A stretch of 64,000 nucleotides of DNA from Streptomyces caniscabiei (GCF_014930365.1 NZ_JABXWI010000002.1:248001-312000); one strand, 5' to 3'. Numbered from the stretch's first letter, positions 41,999-53,221 are shown. Notes: generated from the sequence alone by a model not told the origin. Made by a program: numbers and translations.

Positions 41999-42744
41999 CT
42001 ACCGAATCCCGCCCTTACGGGTAGCCCGCAGCCACTCCTTGTTCATACTCGTGATGGAAACCAGCGGAATCCCCTTGGGGCAAGCCGTGGCGCACTCCCC
42101 CGCGAGCGTGCACCCCCCGAACCCCTCCGCGTCCATCCGCTCCACCATGTCCAGCACCCGCGTCTCCCGCTCGGGCGCCCCCTGCGGCAGCACGTTCAGA
42201 TGGTTGATCTTGGCGGAGGTGAACAGCATCGCCGCCCCGTTGGGACACGCGGCCACACACGCCCCGCACCCGATGCACTCCGCGTGTTCGAACGCGAAGT
42301 CCGCGTCCGGCTTGGGGACGGCCGTGGCGTGCGCCTCCGGCGCGGCCCCGGTCGGCGCGGTGATGTACCCCCCGGCCTGGATGATGCGGTCGAACGCAGA
42401 CCGGTCGACGACCAGGTCCTTGACCACCGGGAACGCCGACGCCCGCCACGGCTCGACGTCGATCGTGTCGCCGTCGGAGAAGGAGCGCATGTGCAGCTGA
42501 CAGGTGGTGGTCCGCTCCGGCCCGTGCGCGTCCCCGTTGATGACGAGCGAGCAGGCCCCGCAGATGCCCTCGCGGCAGTCGTGGTCGAAGGCCACCGGGT
42601 CCTCACCGCGCAGGATGAGGTCCTCGTTGAGCGTGTCGAGCATCTCCAGGAAGGACATGTCGGGCGAGATGTCGTCCACCTCGTACGTGGACATGGCGCC
42701 GTCGGCGTCGGCGGCCCGCTGCCGCCAGACGCGCAGGGTGAGCT

Positions 42745-42748
<4 letters not shown>
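41999..42748 (-). CDS. sdhB: Succinate dehydrogenase/fumarate reductase iron-sulfur subunit
   Basis: 249 aa. N-terminal [2Fe-2S] domain ([15 protein letters not shown] ... TTTC) and C-terminal domain with [15 protein letters not shown] for the [4Fe-4S] and [17 protein letters not shown] contributing to the [3Fe-4S] and [4Fe-4S] clusters. Carries electrons from FAD in SdhA to the quinone site at SdhC. Overlaps sdhA by four bases (ATGA). The cluster-ligand set is of the SdhB type with a three-subunit complex. Confidence 0.96.
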
Positions 42749-44712
<1,964 letters not shown>

Positions 44713-44714
44713 GG

Positions 44715-45455
44715 TCAGCTCACCACTCCGGTCATGACGGCGACGGGTACGGAGACGAAGCCCACGGTCAGCAGCAGGGCCAGGACGTTCGCGGTGGCCC
44801 GCAGCGCGCGGTCGCGGGTGCGGCTGCCGGCGCCGAGGGTCTGCGCGGCGCTCCAGAAGCCGTGCCGGATGTGCAGGCCGAGAGCGAGAACCGCGACGAT
44901 GTAGACGACGTTGCCGTACCAGGTGGAGAAGGTGTCGATCACGTTCTGGTACGGGTGGCCGGCCTGGAAGCCGCCCGGGTGGACCGTGCCGGTCGTCAGG
45001 TCGAGGATGTGCCAGACGATGAACAGGCCGAGGATGACGCCGCCCCAGCGCATGGTGCGGGTCGCGTAGCTCGCCCGGCGCTTCCGGTGCGCGTACGGGG
45101 TGGGCCGGGCCTTGATGTCACGGCGGCTGAGCTGGTATGCGGCCGTGGCGTGGGCGACGACCGCGGCGACGAGCACCACGCGGACGATCCACAGGGCCCA
45201 CTCATGGTGCAGGAAGGGCTCGCCGAGGGTGCGCAGCCAGTGCGCGTAGCCGTTGAACTCGTCGGACCCGAAGAAGATCTTGAGGTTGCCGAGCATGTGG
45301 ACGACCAGGTACGCCAGCATGATCAGTCCGCTGACGGCCATCACCGTCTTCTTGCCGAGGGAGCTGTCCCACACCGAGCGCGCCCGGGACGGTTTTCGTG
45401 CCGACCGTTCCGCCCGCTCCGCCCGTTCCGTCCGCGTTGCCAGAGCCATGCCCAT
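44715..45455 (-). CDS. sdhC: Succinate dehydrogenase cytochrome b subunit (b558 type)
   Basis: 246 aa from ATG 45455, or 244 from ATG 45449. Five membrane helices with histidines suitable for two hemes ([43 protein letters not shown]). This is the single-subunit di-heme cytochrome b of the B. subtilis/Wolinella type rather than the SdhC/SdhD pair. First gene of sdhCAB; a LysR-type gene is divergent 87 bases away. It resembles the second sdh locus of Streptomyces rather than the housekeeping sdhCDAB. Confidence 0.94.
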   Translation of the reverse strand: MGMALATRTERAERAERSARKPSRARSVWDSSLGKKTVMAVSGLIMLAYLVVHMLGNLKIFFGSDEFNGYAHWLRTLGEPFLHHEWALWIVRVVLVAAVVAHATAAYQLSRRDIKARPTPYAHRKRRASYATRTMRWGGVILGLFIVWHILDLTTGTVHPGGFQAGHPYQNVIDTFSTWYGNVVYIVAVLALGLHIRHGFWSAAQTLGAGSRTRDRALRATANVLALLLTVGFVSVPVAVMTGVVS

Positions 45456-45506
45456 GACGCTAGAGCCGCGTCACCTCATCGGTCCAAGACATGAAACAGC
45501 TCGTTT

Positions 45507-45525
45507 CGATAGCGGGAAACTATCG
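45507..45525. promoter_or_regulatory. Inverted repeat, candidate LysR operator at sdhCAB/lysR divergence
   Basis: CGATAG-N7-CTATCG is a perfect inverted repeat in the 87-base gap between the sdhC and lysR starts, 17 bases before the lysR ATG. It fits a LysR-type T-N11-A core (dyad with AT-rich ends). A further TATCG follows. Probable autoregulatory and sdh control site. Confidence 0.6.
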
Positions 45526-45542
45526 TCCCGTATCGTGGAGGG

Positions 45543-46427
45543 ATGCAGTTCCAGCAGCTCCAGTACTTCGTGGCGGTGGCCGAGACCAGACATTTCACCC
45601 GGGCCGCCGAGCTGGTCCATGTGGCGCAGCCGTCGCTGTCGCAGCAGATCAAGGCGCTGGAGCGGGAGTTGGGGGCGGACCTCTTCCAGCGGGCGCGCGG
45701 CAACATCACCCTGACCGACGCCGGCGAGGCGCTGCTGCCGCTGGCCCGGCGCATCCTCGCCGACACCGACACCGCCCGGCACGAGGTGCAGGAGCTGGCG
45801 CAGCTGCGGCGGGGCCGGGTCCGGCTGGGCGCGACACCGAGCCTGTGCACCGGTCTGCTCCCGGACGTGCTGCGCGCCTTCCACGACCGCTATCCGGGCA
45901 TCCGCCTGCTGATCGAGGAGGGCGGCTCGCACGACCTCGTACGCCAGCTCGCGCGCGGCGCGCTGGACCTGGCCCTGGTGGTTCTCCCGCTGCCCACGCC
46001 CTCCCCCGCGCTCACCACGGTGGAGCTGCTGCGCGAGGATCTGGTGGTGGTCTCCTCCCCCGACGCACCGAAGCCCGGCGACGGCCGCCGGACGGTCCGG
46101 GTCCCCGATCTGGAGGGCGAGCGGCTCGTGATGTTCCGCCACGGCTACGACCTGCGGGAACTCACCGTCGCCGCGTGTCGCTCCGCGGGGTTCGAGCCGG
46201 ACTTCGCGGTGGAGGGCGGAGAGATGGACGCGGTGCTGGGGTTCGTCCGGGCGGGACTGGGCGTGGCCGTCGTCCCGCGGATGGTCGCCACCCGCTCCGG
46301 GCGGGGCCTGCGGGTGACCCCGCTGGCCCGGCCCGGGCTGCATCGGACGATCGCGCTGGCCCACCGCAGCGATGTGGCTCCGCCTCGGGCCGCGCGGGAG
46401 TTGCAGCGGATGTTGGTGGAGCGGTGA
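45543..46427 (+). CDS. LysR family regulator, divergent from sdhCAB
   Basis: 294 aa. HTH in residues 1-60 (MQFQQLQYFVAVAETRHF to QPSLSQQIKALERELGADLFQR), then the co-inducer domain. Divergent to the succinate dehydrogenase operon with a dyad operator candidate between them, so it likely regulates sdhCAB in response to a metabolite. Ends against element R7 and the convergent rmdA-like gene. Confidence 0.93.
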   Translation: MQFQQLQYFVAVAETRHFTRAAELVHVAQPSLSQQIKALERELGADLFQRARGNITLTDAGEALLPLARRILADTDTARHEVQELAQLRRGRVRLGATPSLCTGLLPDVLRAFHDRYPGIRLLIEEGGSHDLVRQLARGALDLALVVLPLPTPSPALTTVELLREDLVVVSSPDAPKPGDGRRTVRVPDLEGERLVMFRHGYDLRELTVAACRSAGFEPDFAVEGGEMDAVLGFVRAGLGVAVVPRMVATRSGRGLRVTPLARPGLHRTIALAHRSDVAPPRAARELQRMLVER

Positions 46428-46490
46428 GGTGGCTCCGGCGGGGGCCCGGTCTCGCCGTGAGTGGTGAGCCGGCGTCGGGGTCTGCGGGTT

Positions 46491-46550
46491 CGTCGTGGCT
46501 GGTCGCGCAGTTCCCCGCGCCCCTGGAGGGGCGCGCTGCGCGCCCCTTGG
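46491..46550. repeat. Copy of dispersed palindromic element (R7)
   Basis: Core GCGCAGTTCCCCGCGCCCCT followed by a 10-bp perfect hairpin AGGGGCGCGC/GCGCGCCCCT at 46527-46547. Placed between the convergent lysR and rmdA-like genes; likely a bidirectional terminator. Confidence 0.7.
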
Positions 46551-46575
46551 AAGAACCCGGCGGCTGAAACGCCCC

Positions 46576-48720
46576 CTATCCCGTCGCGTCCACCAATGCC
46601 AGTTGGTGCAGGCGGTCCGGGGGGCCCGGGCGGGCGTAGTACCAGCCCTGGGCCGTGTCGCAGCCGAGTATGCGCAGTTGTTCGGCCTGGGCGCCGGTCT
46701 CCACGCCCTCCACGGTGACCGCGAGGTCGAGGCTGTGGGCGAGGGACACGATCCCCTCGACGATCTTCAGATCGACGGGGTCGGCCGGGAACTGCTGCAT
46801 GCTCTGGGTGAAGGACCGGTCCAACTTCAGGACCCGGACCGGCAGTCGGCGCAGGTTGGCGAGGTTGGAGTAGCCGGTGCCGAAGTCGTCGAGGGCGATG
46901 TCGACGCCCATCTCCGAGAGCCTGCGCAGGGGTTTGAGCAGGTCGTCGTCGGCGCCGATGAGGGCGGACTCGGTGACCTCCAGGCAGAGGGCGTCGGGTT
47001 CCAGGCCCGCCCGCTCCAGGATGTCGACGGTGTCCTGGACCAGTCCGGGGTGGGTCAACTGGCACGGCGACAGGTTGACGTTGACGCGCAGCGGCCCGGT
47101 GGCGCCCGCGCCTCCCTGCCGTTCCTGCCACTCCCGTGCCTGGCGCACCGACTGCTCCAGGACCCAGCGGCCGAGCGGCACGATCAGTCCGGTGCGCTCG
47201 GCGAGCGGGATGAACCGGTCGGGGCCGAGGACGCCGTGCTGCGGGTGGAGCCAGCGGACCAGGGCCTCGGCGCCGCGCACCGTACCGTCGCCGAGGTGGA
47301 CCAGCGGCTGGTACTCGATGAAGAACTCGCCCCGGTCCAGGGCGGCGGGCAGCGCCGTCGTGAGCCCGTGCCGGGTGATGGCGCGGGCGTCGGCCTCCGC
47401 GTCGGCCATCTCGTAACGGTTGCCGCCCGCCGACTTGGCCCGGTACATCGTGATGTCGGCGCTGCGCAGCACCTCCGCCGGGCCGCGCTCCCCCGCCGGG
47501 CCCTCGACGATGCCGATGCTGCCGCGCACCAGCAGCTCCCGGCCGTCGATGCGGACGGGGGTGACCAGCGCGTTCATGATGCGGTCGGCGAGTTCGTCGA
47601 CCTCGCGCTCGGTGTCGGTGCCGGTGGTCAGCGCCACGAACTCGTCGCCGCCGAGCCGGGCGACCATCTCGCCGGGCGCGGTCGCACAGGACTGCAGCCG
47701 GTCGGCGACCTCGACGAGCAGACGGTCGCCGGCGGCGTGCCCGAGGCTGTCGTTGATGGTCTTGAAGCCGTCGAGGTCGAGGTAGCAGAGGCCGAAGCGC
47801 TGGCCGTCGCCCGCCGCGAGGGCCTTCTCCAGGCGCTCGAAGAACAGGGTGCGGTTGGGCAGTCCGGTGAGCGCGTCGTGGGTGGCCTCGTAGCGCAGGC
47901 GCAGGTTGAGCAGCCGGCGCTCGGTGGTGTCCTCCATGAGGGCCAGCTGGTACTGGGGCCGGCCGTCCGCGTCCCGCAGCAGGGAGACCGTGAGGTTGGT
48001 CCACAGGACCGTTCCGTCGGGTCGGGAGAACGCCTTTTCGGTGTGGTAGTGCTCGCGCTCGCCGCGGACCAGCTCGTCGTAGAGACGCCAGACCTGGGGC
48101 GCGTCGTCGGGGTGTCGCCAGTCGGGGACGGGCCGCCCGCGCATGGCCTGCTCGGTGACGCCGAACATCCGCAGCAACGCGCCGTTGACCTGGAGGACGT
48201 TGCCGTCGAGGTCGGCGATGCCGATGCCTATGGCGGCGCCCTCGAAGACGGCGCGGAAGCGGGCCTCGGTCGCGTGCAGCGCCCGGGCGACGGCGCCCTG
48301 GGCCTCCAGCGCCGCGCGGGCGATCGCCTCCTGCTCGGCGAGGGTGCGCTGCCGCAGCGCCTCGGCGTATCCGGCGGCCATCGCGGACTGCAGTCGCGCG
48401 GCGCGGGCCCGCAGGTCCTCCTGGGGTCCGTCGCCGCCGCAGTAGAGCACCAGATAGGACTCGACGCAGTCCAGGGTCCGGCTGAGCGCCTCGGGTTCGG
48501 TGCAGTGCGCCGCCACGAGATCGGCGCCGACGGCCCTGCCCTCCTCGGCGTCGTACATCCTGGCCCGCAGCGCCTCGCTGAGCCTGCGGGCCAGCGGCAG
48601 GAGTTGTTCCTCGAACTCGGGCCTGGTCAGCGAGGTGGAGGTGGCGGGGAAGACCGCGCGGCTCCAGATCGTCGCGAACCTGCGGAGTCTGTCCTCCGGC
48701 CCGTCCGGCTCCGCCCTCAC
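46576..48720 (-). CDS. rmdA: PAS-GGDEF-EAL cyclic-di-GMP protein, RmdA-like
   Basis: 714 aa from GTG 48720. An N-terminal helical region, a PAS/PAC sensor (about 150-275), a GGDEF domain (active loop GGDEF near residue 355, in RLGGDEFVAL) and an EAL domain (EAL near 483; DDFGTGYSNL and TVEGVE downstream). Both catalytic signatures are intact, so it could make and break c-di-GMP. No membrane helices. In S. coelicolor, RmdA, a c-di-GMP phosphodiesterase of this architecture that affects sporulation, lies in the same gene neighbourhood. GTG 48720 overlaps the methyltransferase stop (GTGA). Confidence 0.85.
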   Translation of the reverse strand: MRAEPDGPEDRLRRFATIWSRAVFPATSTSLTRPEFEEQLLPLARRLSEALRARMYDAEEGRAVGADLVAAHCTEPEALSRTLDCVESYLVLYCGGDGPQEDLRARAARLQSAMAAGYAEALRQRTLAEQEAIARAALEAQGAVARALHATEARFRAVFEGAAIGIGIADLDGNVLQVNGALLRMFGVTEQAMRGRPVPDWRHPDDAPQVWRLYDELVRGEREHYHTEKAFSRPDGTVLWTNLTVSLLRDADGRPQYQLALMEDTTERRLLNLRLRYEATHDALTGLPNRTLFFERLEKALAAGDGQRFGLCYLDLDGFKTINDSLGHAAGDRLLVEVADRLQSCATAPGEMVARLGGDEFVALTTGTDTEREVDELADRIMNALVTPVRIDGRELLVRGSIGIVEGPAGERGPAEVLRSADITMYRAKSAGGNRYEMADAEADARAITRHGLTTALPAALDRGEFFIEYQPLVHLGDGTVRGAEALVRWLHPQHGVLGPDRFIPLAERTGLIVPLGRWVLEQSVRQAREWQERQGGAGATGPLRVNVNLSPCQLTHPGLVQDTVDILERAGLEPDALCLEVTESALIGADDDLLKPLRRLSEMGVDIALDDFGTGYSNLANLRRLPVRVLKLDRSFTQSMQQFPADPVDLKIVEGIVSLAHSLDLAVTVEGVETGAQAEQLRILGCDTAQGWYYARPGPPDRLHQLALVDATG

Positions 48721-49529
48721 GCTTTGGTCCCCACGCCGGCGAACTGTGCGTAGGCGTACGGATCGTCGTCCTCGGAAGCCGTGTCGGGCCGCCACTTCGC
48801 CATCGGCACCACTCCGGGTTCCACCATGTCGTACCCCTCGAAGAACCGCGCGACCTCGTCGGACGAGCGCATGGTCAGCGGATTGCGAATGTTCCGGTAC
48901 ACGTCCACCACGCCGGCCGCCCGCTCCTCGGGCAGCGGAATCCCCTCGCGGCAGGCGTGCGAGACGACGAGCAGGCTGCCCGGCGCGAGCGCGTCACGCA
49001 GCTCGGCCACCGCTTCGTACGGGTCGTCCTTGTCCTCCACGAAGTGCAGTATGGCAACCAGAAGCAGGGCGACCGGCCGGTTCAGGTCGATCAGTCGCCG
49101 GACTCGGGGGCTCTCGAGGATGTCGCGGGGCTTGCGGAGGTCGGCCGCGACCACATCCGTGCCGTCGTTCCCCTCGAGAACCGCCTGGCTGTGTGCTACG
49201 GCGACGGGGTCGTGGTCGACGTACACGACCCGGGCGCCGGGGCTGGCCTCCTGGGCGACCTCGTGCACGTTTCCGAAGGTGGGGATCCCGGATCCGATGT
49301 CCAGGAACTGGGTGACGCCCGCGTCGACGGCGTACCGCACCGCCCGCCGCATGAAGGCTCGGTTCGCCTGCATGATCTTGGGCAGGCCGGGCACGAACTC
49401 CATGGCCCGGCGGGCCGCCTCGCGGTCGACCTCGAAGTTGTGCGAACCGCCCAGGTAATAGTCGTACATACGGGCCACGGACGGCATCGAGATGTCGATG
49501 CTCCGCGGCGCCCAGGCGGGACGCTCCAT
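48717..49529 (-). CDS. SAM-dependent methyltransferase, DUF574 (Methyltransf_19)
   Basis: 270 aa from ATG 49529. Typical DUF574 signatures: SVARMYDYYLGGSHNF near residue 20, FLDIGSGIPT (SAM loop), VVYVDHDPVAVAHS and LLVAILHFV. Substrate unknown; many paralogues occur per Streptomyces genome, often beside signalling genes. It overlaps the following GGDEF/EAL gene by GTGA, so the two are translationally coupled; this suggests methylation tied to c-di-GMP output, by inference only. Confidence 0.92.
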   Translation of the reverse strand: MERPAWAPRSIDISMPSVARMYDYYLGGSHNFEVDREAARRAMEFVPGLPKIMQANRAFMRRAVRYAVDAGVTQFLDIGSGIPTFGNVHEVAQEASPGARVVYVDHDPVAVAHSQAVLEGNDGTDVVAADLRKPRDILESPRVRRLIDLNRPVALLLVAILHFVEDKDDPYEAVAELRDALAPGSLLVVSHACREGIPLPEERAAGVVDVYRNIRNPLTMRSSDEVARFFEGYDMVEPGVVPMAKWRPDTASEDDDPYAYAQFAGVGTKA

Positions 49530-49708
49530 CAGTGTTCTCCAACGCGTCGGGGGTGGCGTAGGCGATCCGGTGTTCGAGCTGAGGCTACTGATCGTCCGCC
49601 GAAGGAGCGAGCGAAAACGGAAATTGACCGTCCGTTCAAAGCCGCTGCCGATGGCACATGCCCAACCACCGCCCCCGCCATGCCTGTTCGAAGCCGGACA
49701 TGCCAAAC

Positions 49709-49746
49709 GGTCCGCCCCCTCCGGTGCGGTGCGGAGGGGGCGGACC
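49709..49746. terminator. Hairpin terminator after the lipoprotein gene
   Basis: Perfect 15-base arms GGTCCGCCCCCTCCG / CGGAGGGGGCGGACC with an 8-base loop, about 40 bases beyond the lipoprotein stop on the same strand. Confidence 0.78.
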
Positions 49747-49787
49747 TGGATCGGCCGCGCTGGTGCGGTGCGTGGGGAAGTCGCGGC

Positions 49788-50786
49788 CTACTTGTCGGCG
49801 CCGATCGGCTCGCCGTCACCGTTGATGGCGAACCAGGTGCCGCCGACGCCCTGGCCGTTGGTGTCGCCGGGGGCCTTGTCGTTGGCGAAGGTGTAGAGCG
49901 GGATGCAGTTGATGGTCTGCTGCTTGAAGCCGTCGGGGCGGTCGAAGACCGTGTAGCCCTTCAGCAGGATGCCCTTGGTGTCGTTCTTGTCGACCGGGGC
50001 GACGACGGGCCACTTGTCGAGGCAGTCACCGACGCACTTGGTCGACATCGGCCACTGGGTGTCCTTGAGGAACCGGTAGACGGTCATGCCGTTCTTGTCG
50101 ACGACGATCTCGCCGAGCTTGGCGTCATTGCGGGTGGTCAGACCGGCCTGCTCGACCGCCCCGGCCCCGTTGCCGCCCGCGTCGGCGCCGCCGCCGCCCT
50201 TGATGGAGGCCTTCTTGCCGTTGGGCGCCGAGGCGAACCACGTGCCCTTCAGACCCTGGCCCTTGATGTCACCGGCCTTGGTGTCCTTGGCGAAGTAGTA
50301 CAGGGGCCAGCCGCCCACCGTCAGCTGCTTGGTGCCGTCGGGACGGCTGACCTCGCCGAGCAGGGCCTTGTCGACACCCTGGGCGGCGGTGGCGCCCGCG
50401 GCCGGCACCGGCGGCCAGGTGACGGCGCACTCGCCCTCGCAGGTCGTCTTCGGCGGCTCGAAGGAGTCCTTGTCAAAGCGGTACAGGGTGCGACCGGCGC
50501 TGTCCGTGAGGACCTTGCCGTACTCGTCGCTGTTCCACACCGTCAGCTGGCCCGCGGAGGCCGCCGTGGTGGACTGGGCCTGGTCCGACGTACCGGAGCC
50601 CGCCGCGCCGGCCGTGCCCGCACCCGCTCCGGTGCCGGCGATGGTGCCGGTGCCGAGCGTCGGGGTGGAAGCGGCGCCCACGTTCTGTGCGGACGTGGAC
50701 CCCTGTTCCTGACCGCACGCCGTCGTCAGCACCAGTACAGCCGCAGCTGTCGCTACGAGTGAGGCGCTCCGCCAGGAGGTCTTCAT
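49788..50786 (-). CDS. SCO0930 family lipoprotein
   Basis: 332 aa. Signal peptide with lipobox LTTAC; Cys24 is the lipidation site. After a 50-residue Gly/Ala/Thr spacer come two pairs of the secreted-repeat motif (Lipoprotein_15): GRTLYRFDKD...CEGECAVTWPPV, WPLYYFAKDTKAGDIKGQG, MTVYRFLKDTQ...CVGDCLDKWPVV and IPLYTFANDKAPGDTNGQG. Anchored to the outer face of the membrane. The repeat pattern occurs in proteins linked to redox or cell-envelope roles, but function is not established. Confidence 0.93.
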   Translation of the reverse strand: MKTSWRSASLVATAAAVLVLTTACGQEQGSTSAQNVGAASTPTLGTGTIAGTGAGAGTAGAAGSGTSDQAQSTTAASAGQLTVWNSDEYGKVLTDSAGRTLYRFDKDSFEPPKTTCEGECAVTWPPVPAAGATAAQGVDKALLGEVSRPDGTKQLTVGGWPLYYFAKDTKAGDIKGQGLKGTWFASAPNGKKASIKGGGGADAGGNGAGAVEQAGLTTRNDAKLGEIVVDKNGMTVYRFLKDTQWPMSTKCVGDCLDKWPVVAPVDKNDTKGILLKGYTVFDRPDGFKQQTINCIPLYTFANDKAPGDTNGQGVGGTWFAINGDGEPIGADK

Positions 50787-51059
50787 TCCAACTCCCCGTG
50801 TATCCGGTGGGTGTTGCAGCGCCCTACTGCGCCGCTTGCTGGTCCTAGGTACGCGTGGGAGTGCCCGCTGTGTTCAACGCCGCGCGAATTTCTTTCCGAA
50901 GTCTGTGTCGCGGCGCGCGACGCGGTGAGCGCCGCGGCCTGCGCCGGTATCGAAAAAGGGGTCAGCGCCGGGCGTCAGCAGTCAAACCTTCGGGGCCCGT
51001 TCTTCGCTCTTTTGGAGCAATCCCTCCGTGCACCCGCGTACGCGCGGGCGCGAGCACGG

Positions 51060-51695
51060 ATGATCTCCGACGTGCAAGGACCCCAGCGGACCCGATCCGC
51101 ACTCGCCCTACGGCTGTCGGCCCTGCTCGCACTGACCTGGCTCCTCACCGGAACCCCGAGCGGTACGGCGGTCGCCGACGCCTGCGCGTACGCCGATGTC
51201 GGCCCGGACGGCGGAGGCAGGGTCGCCGTGGCGATCGGGAGCACCGACTCCTGCGAGCCGACCCCGTCGCCCACGCCCACGCCCCCACCGACCCCGTCGT
51301 GTCCGCCGGAGCCGACGCCCACCCCGACGCCGCCACCGCGGCCGGAACCACCGGCGCCCACACCCGCCCCGGACCCCACTCCGGACCCGCCGCCCGCCCC
51401 GAGGCCGACGCCTCCGCCACCGCCGAGGCCCGCCCCGCCGCCGCCCGTGCCGCCACCGCCCGTGAAGGAGGCGCCCCGGCCCGTCGCCGCCCCGACTCCC
51501 CCGCCGGAGCCGAAGCCGAAGCCGAAACCCACGCCGAGCCCCCGCCCGAAGGTGTCGCCGACCCCGGTGAGCTACCCGCCGTACCGGGCCCCGTCGCACG
51601 CACGGACGAAGCGCTCCGGCCCGTCCCTCGTCTCGCTCGCCCTGCTCGTCACCGTGCCCGCGGTCTTCGCCGCCGCCGCCCTGCGTCCGCGCTGA
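51060..51695 (+). CDS. Secreted proline-rich cell-wall-spanning protein
   Basis: 211 aa from ATG 51060. Signal peptide (about 1-43, ALLALTWLLTGTPSGTAVADA), a short Cys-containing segment, about 120 residues of Pro/Thr/Lys-rich repeats (PTPTPPP, PAPPPP, PKPKPKPTPSP) and a C-terminal hydrophobic helix with a basic end (SLVSLALLVTVPAVFAAAALRPR). Looks like an envelope-anchored spacer protein. No LPXTG. Followed after 16 bases by the DUF4239 gene, probably co-transcribed. Confidence 0.72.
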   Translation: MISDVQGPQRTRSALALRLSALLALTWLLTGTPSGTAVADACAYADVGPDGGGRVAVAIGSTDSCEPTPSPTPTPPPTPSCPPEPTPTPTPPPRPEPPAPTPAPDPTPDPPPAPRPTPPPPPRPAPPPPVPPPPVKEAPRPVAAPTPPPEPKPKPKPTPSPRPKVSPTPVSYPPYRAPSHARTKRSGPSLVSLALLVTVPAVFAAAALRPR

Positions 51696-51711
51696 TTCCT
51701 GGAGGAACCTC

Positions 51712-52476
51712 TTGTCGGAATGGCTTGTTCTCACCCTCGCGATGGGGGCGGCGTGTCTGGTCGTCCTCATCGTGGCCGTAGTACGGCATCACGCCGCACC
51801 CGCGGACGAGGACCCGTCCGAGACCCCGGACGTCATCGAGTACATCACCATGATGATCGGCGTGGTGTACGCCATCGTGCTGGGTCTGGCGATCGCCGGG
51901 GTCTGGGAGGCCCGCAGCGCCGCGCAGGACCAGGTGCAGGCGGAGGCGCAGGCCCTGCACGAGGTCAGTGAGCGGGTGCGGGTGTACCCGGCGGACGTGC
52001 GCGACCGGATCCGCGCGGACATCGACGCCTATGTCGGCCACGTGGTGACCACCGAGTGGAAGGTCATGGCCGAGAAGGGCGAGGTGACCGAGCGGGGCAC
52101 CGAACTGTTCGACACCGTGCGCCACGAGGTCACCGACTACGAGCCGCGGAGCGACTTCGAGGCGCAGGCCTACCAGCCACTGCTGGACCAGATCGCCGCG
52201 GCCGACGCCGCGCGCGGCAGCCGCGCGGACTCGACCGGCGAGACGATGCCCGGCGTGGTCTGGTTCGGCCTGATCATCGGCGCGGTGGTGACGGTCGGCA
52301 TGGTGTTCGCCCTGCAGATCCGGCGCACGGCGCGCGAACTGATCCTGGCCGGGCTGTTCTCCGCCCTGATCGCGTTCCTGCTGTTCCTGGTCTGGGACTT
52401 CGACGCCCCCTACAGCCGGGGGCTTTCGGCCACGGCGGATCCGTTCCTCGCCCTGTTCCCGAACGCGGGCGACTGA
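51712..52476 (+). CDS. DUF4239 (bestrophin-like) membrane protein
   Basis: 254 aa from the TTG start at 51712, which follows a strong GGAGG (51701-51705). N-terminal helix (3-25), a second (45-65, MMIGVVYAIVLGLAIAGVW), a large soluble region with coiled-coil tendency (AAQDQVQAEAQALHEVSERV), and two C-terminal helices (175-235). DUF4239 proteins resemble bestrophin channels. Ends at a perfect 44-bp palindrome. Ion or ligand unknown. Confidence 0.85.
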   Translation: MSEWLVLTLAMGAACLVVLIVAVVRHHAAPADEDPSETPDVIEYITMMIGVVYAIVLGLAIAGVWEARSAAQDQVQAEAQALHEVSERVRVYPADVRDRIRADIDAYVGHVVTTEWKVMAEKGEVTERGTELFDTVRHEVTDYEPRSDFEAQAYQPLLDQIAAADAARGSRADSTGETMPGVVWFGLIIGAVVTVGMVFALQIRRTARELILAGLFSALIAFLLFLVWDFDAPYSRGLSATADPFLALFPNAGD

Positions 52477-52496
52477 CGGTCCTCCGCACCCGGTCC

Positions 52497-52540
52497 ACGG
52501 CCGGGGGACGGGCGCCGCGCGGCGCCCGTCCCCCGGCCGT
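52497..52540. terminator. Perfect 44-bp palindrome, likely terminator
   Basis: Two 22-base arms meet with no unpaired loop base in the duplex symmetry (centre at 52518/52519). Extremely GC-rich; located 20 bases after the DUF4239 stop. Confidence 0.8.
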
Positions 52541-52702
52541 ACGCGTGTCCGGTCCCCTGTGCGGAGCACACGCTTGCCCCATTCGCGCGACTGCGGTCGC
52601 GCCGCCGGGCGCGCCTTCTTAACTTTTCGGTCATCGAGGTGCATTTCAGGCGCAGGCGGAAACGGTCCGCAGCAGGCTCCTCGGGGACCCGGAGGCTCCA
52701 CC

Positions 52703-53221
52703 ATGCGCGCGATACGCGTCGTCGCGGCCGTTCTGCCGGCCGTGACCGCCCTCTCCCTCTCCGCACCCGTCGCGCACGCGGCACGGGTCAGCGACCGCAC
52801 GTCGTTCGGCTTCGGGGTGACGCCCTCCGCCGTCGCCCCCGGCGGGCAGGTGATCCTGAGCGTGGACGGCTGCCACCGCCGTACGACCGTCTCCTCGGGC
52901 GTCTTCGACGCCGTCCTCATCCCCAGGGGCCAGTCCTCGGCCACCGCGACCGTCGACCGGGACGCCCGGCCCGGCACGGTGTACGAGGTGACGTTCCAGT
53001 GCGGCGACGAGATCGGCCGGACGGATCTCACCATCGTCGGCGACCGCCCGACCCATCACCCCACCCACCACCCCACCCGGGGCTCACACGCCGGGGCCGG
53101 CGGCACCGTCGCGGGCTTCGACCTCTCGCAGATCGGCCTCGGCGCGGCACTCGTCGCGGGGTCGCTGGGCGTGGCCTGGCACCGGTCGCGGCGCCGCCCC
53201 GAGGACGGCAGCCACTCCTGA
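52703..53221 (+). CDS. Small secreted protein with C-terminal membrane anchor
   Basis: 172 aa from ATG 52703, preceded by GGAGG at 52691-52695. Signal peptide (MRAIRVVAAVLPAVTALSLSAPVAHA), an Ig-like beta domain (residues 28-112, VAPGGQVILSVDGC ... VTFQCGDE), a His/Thr/Gly linker, a transmembrane helix (about 140-160) and the tail HRSRRRPEDGSHS. The same layout as the convergent gene at 53353; the two are diverged paralogues. Function unknown. Confidence 0.8.
   Translation: MRAIRVVAAVLPAVTALSLSAPVAHAARVSDRTSFGFGVTPSAVAPGGQVILSVDGCHRRTTVSSGVFDAVLIPRGQSSATATVDRDARPGTVYEVTFQCGDEIGRTDLTIVGDRPTHHPTHHPTRGSHAGAGGTVAGFDLSQIGLGAALVAGSLGVAWHRSRRRPEDGSHS

Noticed and set aside
51241..51560. Apparent tandem DNA repeats in the proline-rich gene
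   Set aside because: They encode simple Pro/Thr/Lys spacer sequence; low-complexity coding rather than a regulatory or mobile repeat.
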